Below, in pieces: positions 7,885 through 13,092 of a stretch of 13,092 nt of DNA (positions are counted from its first letter, which is position 1; each line of letters starts with the position of its first letter). The DNA comes from an uncultured Bacteroides sp. (GTDB lineage: Bacteria > Bacteroidota > Bacteroidia > Bacteroidales > Bacteroidaceae). A model generated the notes under the pieces. The model was not told where the DNA came from and did not search any database. It saw only the letters and a program-made list of their open reading frames with translations. Both the position numbers and the translations under genes were made by a program. The DNA is taken from the NCBI GenBank assembly GCA_900546355.1, contig URCM01000086.1, positions 1 to 13,092 of the forward strand, written 5' to 3'.

Positions 7885-7926
7885 ATGCCCAAAACAATGA
7901 AACAAGTAAACAATAAAAACAAATGA
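7885..7926 (+). other. 13-codon mini-ORF in the hmuR-hmuS gap, overlapping the hmuS start
   Basis: The 57-nt gap between hmuR and hmuS contains ATG at 7885 followed by 12 more sense codons (MPKTMKQVNNKNK) and TGA at 7924-7926. The stop overlaps the hmuS ATG (7923-7925) in an ATGA arrangement typical of translational coupling. It may be a leader peptide that feeds ribosomes to hmuS, or chance in an A-rich gap. There is no homology evidence. Confidence 0.2.
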
Positions 7927-10900
7927 GTATGAAAAAGAAACGAATTATCCTCTACGGAAGCTTCATCGTGGGAATCCTGCTGCTTCTGGCTGTATGGAAC
8001 AGTTGGTTCAGCGTCACGAAGATAGGCTTCATCAACTATCAAGTCATCAACTTAGGTGAAATCTCGAAAGCCAACACCAATCCGTTCATCCGGCTGGCTG
8101 AAATCAGCACCGATGAACTGGACGGACTGGAAAACTACGACATGGTCTTCATCAATGCCATGGGCATCCGTATCACCGAAGAACAACGTGCCTTGATTCA
8201 GGAAGCGGCTGACGGAGGATTGCCCGTACTATCTACTTCCGTCACCAATCCTGCAAACAACATTTGCTCACTCGACTCTGTCACAGCCGCCCCCTTGCGG
8301 CAATATCTCGCCAGTGGCGGACGGCGCAACTACCGCAGCATGCTGGAATACGTGCGCAAGACAGTGGACGGCAAAGTAATTTCGGTAAATGAACCCGAAC
8401 CCGTGCAAGAGGCTGCCAATGAAATGCTATACCACATTGACCCCCGCCGTCCTGAAGAAGAAGCGTTGGGTTTCAACACCATAGCAGAATACGACCGCTT
8501 CTTGAAAGACAATGGACTATGGAAGGAAAATGCACCGCGCATTGTCCTCACTGGGCAAATGGGCGAACCGACCGACTTAATCCGCCGACTGGAAGAGACA
8601 GGCAACGTAGTCTACCCCGTACGAAGAATGAAGAGCTTCATCACCCGTCATCAGATAGACTCCGTGCGTCCCTCGGCTGTTATCAACATGGCACACGGAC
8701 GAATAGGGGATTTCATAGTTGATTACCTGACGAAACAAAACATCCCTCTTTTTGCCCCACTGAACGTAAACGCGTTGGTAAAAGACTGGGAAAACGACCC
8801 GATGGGCATGAACGGCGGTTTCCTCTCGCAAAGCGTAGTTACACCTGAAATAGACGGTGCTATCCGTCCTTTTGCTCTCTTCGGCCATTATGCCGATGAA
8901 GAAGGATTACAGCATGCCTTCGCTATTCCCGAACGACTGGAAACCTTTGTGCAAACCGTAAACAACTATATCAACCTACAACGTAAGCCGAACTCCGAGA
9001 AGCGGGTAGCCATCGTTTACTACAAAGGACCGGGACAGAATGCTCTCACCGCATCGGGCATGGAAGTAGTGCCTTCGCTCTACAACCTGTTGGTGCGCAT
9101 GAAGCAAGAAGGATACCGCATAGAGGGTCTGCCCGCCAATAGCGAAGCGTTGGGCAAGCTGATTCAACAGCAGGGAACCGTATTCAGCACTTATGCCGAA
9201 GGAGCTTTCGACCGATTCATGCGTGAAGGACATCCCGAACTGATTACGAAGGACGAATACGAAAACTGGATAAAGCAAAGCATCCGTCCCGAACAATACG
9301 CCGAAGTGACAGCTGCCAATGGCGAGTTTCCCGGCAGCTATATGGCTACTTCAGACGGACGTTTGGGCATTGCCCGCCTGCAGTTCGGCAACGTAGTACT
9401 GCTTCCACAACCCGCAGCTGGTTCAGGCAGCAACTCGTTCCAAATCGTACATGGAACCGATGCCGCACCACCTCACAGCTATATCGCCCCCTACCTGTGG
9501 GTGCAATATGGCTTTAAGGCAAATGCGCTAATCCACTTCGGAACACATGGCAGCTTGGAATTCACCCCACGCAAGCAGGTGGCACTAAGCAGCAAAGACT
9601 GGTCCGACCGTCTCGTAGGCGCCCTACCCCACTTCTACATCTATACCATCGGCAACGTAGGTGAAGGAGTCATCGCCAAACGTCGCTCATATGCAGGCTT
9701 ACAGTCATATCTGACACCTCCATTTATGGAAAGCAATGTACGTGGCATTTATCGCGAACTAAGTGAAGCCCTCAAGAACTATGATAATCTGTTGGAAGAA
9801 ACAAATCCCCAACCAGCTGCCCTCGACAAAGCTTCACTGGCGGTAAAAGCTCTGACCGTCAAGTTGGGTATCCACCGTGATTTGGAATTGGACAGTCTGC
9901 CCAATAAACCATACACCGAAGATGAAGTGGCACGTATCGAGAATTTCGCCGAAGAACTGGCGAACGAAAAGATTACGGGGCAACTCTACACCATGGGCGT
10001 GCCCTACGAAAAGGAACGCATTGAATCGAGCGTATATGCAATGAGCGTCGAACCCATTGCCTACAGTCTATTGGCACTCGACAAACTGAATGGGAAAGCC
10101 GATCCACAGACCGAAAAACGCCGTAACCTGTTTACACAACGGTATCTCACACCTGCCCGCAACTTGGTAACCCAGTTGCTCGCTCATCCATCAATGGCAA
10201 CCGACGAACTGATATGTCGCACTGCTGGCATCACACAAAATGAACTGACAGAAGCTCGCGAAGTAGAAGCCTCGCGCAGCAATCCCGATGGATTGATGTC
10301 GATGATGATGGCTGCCGCCGAAGAGATGCAAGACCATCCGATAACGAAAAATACCGCCAACAACAACCCATCACATCCCTCAGGCAATATCAGTGAAACA
10401 ATGCGGAAAAAGATGCGCGAAGCAGCCAAGGGGATAAGCCCCGACAAAGCACTCAGTATGGCAAAGAAAATGGGTGCCGACTCTGACTCCCTCCACAAAA
10501 TGGAAGAAGCAATGAAACATCATGCTACTTCAGCCCAAACTTCTGAAGGGAGCATGGCGGCAATGATGAAGCAGATGGTACACAGAAAAGAATATACCAA
10601 AGAACAAACCAACCGCGCCATTGCTATTACCGAAGTGGAACGCACCATCAAGAATGTAAACAACTACCGCACCGCCTTATTGGAAAGCCCCGAAAAAGAA
10701 TTGGCAAGCCTGCTGAACGCTTTAAGAGGAGGTTATACACAACCATCGCCCGGAGGAGACCCGATAGCCAATCCGAACACACTGCCTACGGGCCGTAACC
10801 TGTATGCCATCAATGCGGAAGCTACTCCATCGGAAGCTGCTTGGGAAAAAGGCATCCGTCTGGCGAACAATACCATCGAAATGTACAAGCGGCGGCATCA

Positions 10901-12302
10901 TGACTCCATTCCGCGCAAGGTAAGCTATACACTATGGAGTAGCGAATTCATCGAAACCGAAGGAGCCACTATCGCACAAATCCTATATATGTTAGGAGTG
11001 GAACCTATCCGCGATGTATTCGGACGTGTAAACGATATCCGTCTGATTCCTTCAAAAGAATTAGGACGTCCGCGTATCGATGTAGTTGTGCAAACCAGTG
11101 GACAGTTGCGCGACTTAGCGGCATCCCGCCTATTCTTGATTAACCGTGCCGTAGAAATGGCAGCGGCAGCCAAAGACGATATATACGAAAATCAGGTAGC
11201 GGCAGGAATTGTCGAAACCGAACGTACACTGATAGAAAAAGGGCTTACCCCGAAAGATGCGCGTGAAATGTCGACCTTCCGTGTATTCGGCGGAGTGAAC
11301 GGCGGATATGGAACAGGCATTCAGGGAATGGTGGAATCGGGCGACCGTTGGGACAATGAGCAACAGATAGCCGATACCTATATTCATAACATGGGAGCCT
11401 ACTACGGAAGCGAAAAAAATTGGGAAGCTTTCCGCCAGTATGCGTTCGAAGCGGCTTTGACCCGTACCGATGCGGTCATCCAGCCTCGTCAAAGCAATAC
11501 GTGGGGAGCATTAAGCCTCGACCATGTGTACGAATTCATGGGTGGCATGAACTTAGCTGTGCGAAACGTGACAGGTAAAGACCCCGATGCCTACCTGAGC
11601 GACTACCGCAACCGGAACAACGTGCGGATGCAGGAAGTGAAAGAAGCTATCGGGGTAGAAAGCCGAACCACCATTCTGAATCCTGCCTATATCAAGGAAA
11701 AGATGAAAGGCGATGCAGGCGCGGCAAGCTCTATTGCCGAAATCGTGCAAAACACGTACGGCTGGAACGTAATGAAACCGAAAGCCATCGACCAACAACT
11801 CTGGAACAATATCTACGACGTATATGTAAAAGATACATACCACCTCGGCACGCAGGAGTACTTCGAAAACAAGAACCCTGCCGCATTGGAGAATATGACC
11901 GCCGTAATGCTGGAAACCGCACGCAAGGGATATTGGAAAGCGACTCCCGAACAACTGAAAGCAGTAGCGGGACTTCACACCGATTTGGTTGCCAAATACG
12001 GAACTTCCGGAGGTAGTTTTGCCGATAACAATGCCAAGCTACAAAACTTCATCGCCGAAAACGTCAGTGCACCGCAAGCAGCCAATTACAAACAGCGAAT
12101 CAACGAAATGAAGGAAGCGGCACTTGCAGACGGAAACGCACAAAAAGGTATGACTCTCAAGAAAAATACCGTAGGAACGGTCGGGCAACCCGAAGAAAAA
12201 ACCAACAAACTGAGCGGAACCTTGACAGTAAGCGTTGTATTGGCAGCTTTCATCATTCTGCTGATGATACTGAAAAGGAAACGTTCACAAAACCGAAAAT
12301 AA
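7923..12302 (+). CDS. hmuS: HmuS: CobN-like chelatase-family protein of the heme operon
   Basis: This 1459-aa member of the CobN/BchH large-subunit chelatase family is, by context, HmuS rather than a cobaltochelatase; the family has been proposed to remove iron from heme. Residues 8-25 form a membrane segment after MSMKKKR, and about 1431-1450 form a second one followed by KRKRSQNRK. With positive ends inside, the body would be periplasmic. Family motifs are PPHSYIAPYLW (516-526), HFGTHGSLEF (538-547), AKRRSYA and SYLTPP, and near the C-terminal side FRVFGGVNGGYGTG and YEFMGGM. Differences from CobN/ChlH include P-R-K-Q for PGKQ (549-552), GNVGEG (577-582) for the usual NPSEG, and MKGDAGA (1261-1267) where CobN usually has a His-Gly-Tyr motif. 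A Met/His-rich segment lies at 792-887. No CobS/CobT partner is nearby. ATG at 7923 is used here; ATG at 7929 is equally possible. Confidence 0.9.
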   Translation: MSMKKKRIILYGSFIVGILLLLAVWNSWFSVTKIGFINYQVINLGEISKANTNPFIRLAEISTDELDGLENYDMVFINAMGIRITEEQRALIQEAADGGLPVLSTSVTNPANNICSLDSVTAAPLRQYLASGGRRNYRSMLEYVRKTVDGKVISVNEPEPVQEAANEMLYHIDPRRPEEEALGFNTIAEYDRFLKDNGLWKENAPRIVLTGQMGEPTDLIRRLEETGNVVYPVRRMKSFITRHQIDSVRPSAVINMAHGRIGDFIVDYLTKQNIPLFAPLNVNALVKDWENDPMGMNGGFLSQSVVTPEIDGAIRPFALFGHYADEEGLQHAFAIPERLETFVQTVNNYINLQRKPNSEKRVAIVYYKGPGQNALTASGMEVVPSLYNLLVRMKQEGYRIEGLPANSEALGKLIQQQGTVFSTYAEGAFDRFMREGHPELITKDEYENWIKQSIRPEQYAEVTAANGEFPGSYMATSDGRLGIARLQFGNVVLLPQPAAGSGSNSFQIVHGTDAAPPHSYIAPYLWVQYGFKANALIHFGTHGSLEFTPRKQVALSSKDWSDRLVGALPHFYIYTIGNVGEGVIAKRRSYAGLQSYLTPPFMESNVRGIYRELSEALKNYDNLLEETNPQPAALDKASLAVKALTVKLGIHRDLELDSLPNKPYTEDEVARIENFAEELANEKITGQLYTMGVPYEKERIESSVYAMSVEPIAYSLLALDKLNGKADPQTEKRRNLFTQRYLTPARNLVTQLLAHPSMATDELICRTAGITQNELTEAREVEASRSNPDGLMSMMMAAAEEMQDHPITKNTANNNPSHPSGNISETMRKKMREAAKGISPDKALSMAKKMGADSDSLHKMEEAMKHHATSAQTSEGSMAAMMKQMVHRKEYTKEQTNRAIAITEVERTIKNVNNYRTALLESPEKELASLLNALRGGYTQPSPGGDPIANPNTLPTGRNLYAINAEATPSEAAWEKGIRLANNTIEMYKRRHHDSIPRKVSYTLWSSEFIETEGATIAQILYMLGVEPIRDVFGRVNDIRLIPSKELGRPRIDVVVQTSGQLRDLAASRLFLINRAVEMAAAAKDDIYENQVAAGIVETERTLIEKGLTPKDAREMSTFRVFGGVNGGYGTGIQGMVESGDRWDNEQQIADTYIHNMGAYYGSEKNWEAFRQYAFEAALTRTDAVIQPRQSNTWGALSLDHVYEFMGGMNLAVRNVTGKDPDAYLSDYRNRNNVRMQEVKEAIGVESRTTILNPAYIKEKMKGDAGAASSIAEIVQNTYGWNVMKPKAIDQQLWNNIYDVYVKDTYHLGTQEYFENKNPAALENMTAVMLETARKGYWKATPEQLKAVAGLHTDLVAKYGTSGGSFADNNAKLQNFIAENVSAPQAANYKQRINEMKEAALADGNAQKGMTLKKNTVGTVGQPEEKTNKLSGTLTVSVVLAAFIILLMILKRKRSQNRK
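10296..10583 (+). other. Met/His-rich segment inside HmuS (residues 792-887)
   Basis: This part of hmuS encodes 15 methionines and 6 histidines in 96 residues. Many Met are spaced i/i+4: 792/796, 827/831, 846/850, 860/864, 878/882 and 881/885. His are at 805, 818, 858, 866, 867 and 887. Between them are polar linkers such as NTANNNPSHPSGN (810-822). The pattern suggests short amphipathic helices each with a Met pair on one face. Whether it is an insertion relative to CobN needs an alignment. Confidence 0.7.
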
Positions 12303-12303
12303 G

Positions 12304-13035
12304 ATGGAGCAAATCATTCTTATCTTAATGTTATTCATTGCCATAAACTGCGCTTTCAAACTCAGTTTATGGCGGTGGTGGCAAGCGGGCGTTTACAGTC
12401 TGATCATGGCTGTTTTCACCATCCTTGCCTATCCGTATGCCATCCTCCAGTCGAAGACACAAATAGTCGACTACCTGCAAAACACCGAAGCCTTGCAGAA
12501 TATGGCGGTCATCATCACTTTGGAATCGGCACTCTGCTTCGGCTTCTGCGTCACTTACCTGCGTGGACTTTACGGCAAGAAAAATCCTTGGTGGGCAAAA
12601 CTGCTGTGGTGGTATCCCAGCCTGTTGCTATTCCCTGTAGTATTCTATTGCCTCACCGAAGCCATCTTTACCTTTGTAGGAATAGCGTTCACTACTACCA
12701 CCTATATGGTGGCAACAATCGTGCTTGTTGCCATTCCCGCATTGGCAAAAGCAGTAAAGTACCTCGTTCCTGAAAAAGACCTGCGGCTGGAAATCCATTT
12801 TCTGGTCAGCCTCTTCGTCTGTGTCTTAGGACTGCTCACCACCGTAAACGGCAAGACAGTCTATGCCGCCGTAGATGAACCCGTCAACTGGAACGCCGTG
12901 ACACTGGCACTCTCGCTCTTTGTCATCCTATTCATCGTAGGTTATGTGTGGAGCCAAATTAAATACCCACTTATCCAACAATGGAAAATGAAGAAATTAA
13001 AGAAATCAGAAAAAGTAAAGAAGGTAAGCCAATAG
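12304..13035 (+). CDS. hmuT: Multi-pass inner-membrane protein in the HmuT position
   Basis: This 243-aa hydrophobic protein has about six or seven membrane segments (near residues 2-18, 26-48, 66-86, 103-126, 130-152, 165-181 and 197-215) and a basic, probably cytoplasmic tail of Lys residues at 228-240. It has no catalytic motif that I recognise. It starts one nucleotide after the hmuS stop, so translation is very likely coupled. In P. gingivalis the order hmuY-R-S-T-U-V has a membrane protein of unknown function at this place, and the name is given by position, not by a recognised domain. A conserved-looking WWAKLLWWYP loop (96-105) contains five tryptophans. A partnership with HmuS in the inner membrane, perhaps for tetrapyrrole or electron handling, is inference only. 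Confidence 0.72.
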   Translation: MEQIILILMLFIAINCAFKLSLWRWWQAGVYSLIMAVFTILAYPYAILQSKTQIVDYLQNTEALQNMAVIITLESALCFGFCVTYLRGLYGKKNPWWAKLLWWYPSLLLFPVVFYCLTEAIFTFVGIAFTTTTYMVATIVLVAIPALAKAVKYLVPEKDLRLEIHFLVSLFVCVLGLLTTVNGKTVYAAVDEPVNWNAVTLALSLFVILFIVGYVWSQIKYPLIQQWKMKKLKKSEKVKKVSQ

Positions 13036-13092
13036 ACTGAGAAGCTGTTTTGAATTTATCGTGCGATGATTTGGGATGAGTTTTTGAGGCAT
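13036..13092. other. Unassigned end of window; possible mobile-element edge
   Basis: The operon would be expected to continue with an ExbB/MotA-like gene within a few nucleotides. Instead these 57 nt contain GAAGCTGTTTTGAATTTATC (13041-13060) and a nine-codon open frame from ATG 13066 to the edge (MIWDEFLRH), which does not resemble an ExbB/MotA start. The sequence is T/G-rich on the plus strand, in contrast to the A/C-rich coding strand before it. It reminds me of ends of Bacteroidales insertion sequences, but no inverted repeat partner or target duplication can be seen in the window. No terminator is visible. Confidence 0.25.

Noticed and set aside
11553..11978. Minus-strand ORF of 141 aa inside hmuS
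   Set aside because: The sense frame is clearly coding for conserved CobN-family sequence; the antisense product has no recognisable features.
7923..12302. Reading the CobN-like gene as a cobaltochelatase subunit for cobalamin synthesis
   Set aside because: It lies between hmuR and a membrane protein, has membrane anchors at both ends, lacks CobS/CobT neighbours and departs from CobN at several motifs, so HmuS is the better call.
13066..13092. Start of a new coding gene (ATG at 13066)
   Set aside because: Only nine codons are visible, with no family resemblance, so a CDS cannot be supported.

Overview
The window looks like a chromosomal segment from a gut or oral Bacteroidales bacterium (Bacteroides/Phocaeicola/Prevotella-like). 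The main evidence is promoters of the Bacteroidetes type (TTTG, about 19-20 nt, TAnnTTTG), A-rich leaders without a clear Shine-Dalgarno sequence, a lipoprotein with the S-D-D-D signal of this phylum, a TonB receptor with an N-terminal carboxypeptidase-regulatory-like domain, and an HmuY/HmuR/HmuS-type heme operon. The species cannot be fixed from the sequence alone.

Layout. Positions 1-34 hold the 5' part of a tRNA-Ser on the minus strand, cut by the window edge just before its anticodon. Its promoter (76-106) is divergent from the promoter of mutS2 (122-152). mutS2 (193-2694) and sdaA, an iron-sulfur L-serine deaminase (2713-3921), are 18 nt apart, form an apparent two-gene operon and end at a strong intrinsic terminator (3962-4001).

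After a 153-nt regulatory region with an unexplained inverted repeat and a clear promoter, five genes on the plus strand form a heme-acquisition operon. They are a two-domain calycin-like surface lipoprotein (4155-4997), an HmuY-type heme-binding lipoprotein (5016-5705), an HmuR-type TonB-dependent receptor (5712-7865), a 1459-residue CobN-like HmuS protein (7923-12302) and a multi-pass membrane protein in the HmuT position (12304-13035). The inferred flow is: surface lipoproteins capture heme, HmuR takes it across the outer membrane, and HmuS, apparently anchored in the inner membrane with its body in the periplasm, processes it (iron removal is the role proposed for this family). HmuT is a membrane partner. 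The usual downstream ExbB/MotA-like and HmuV genes are not in the window.

The most interesting signals are in the hmu operon. Regions where the Porphyromonas gingivalis system is reported to use histidine to hold heme contain methionines here instead. HmuS also carries a roughly 95-residue segment very rich in Met, with repeated i/i+4 Met pairs and six His. The first gene of the operon has two duplicated domains that both keep Met-bearing motifs. The last 57 nt after hmuT do not look like the start of the expected next gene and may be the edge of a mobile element.
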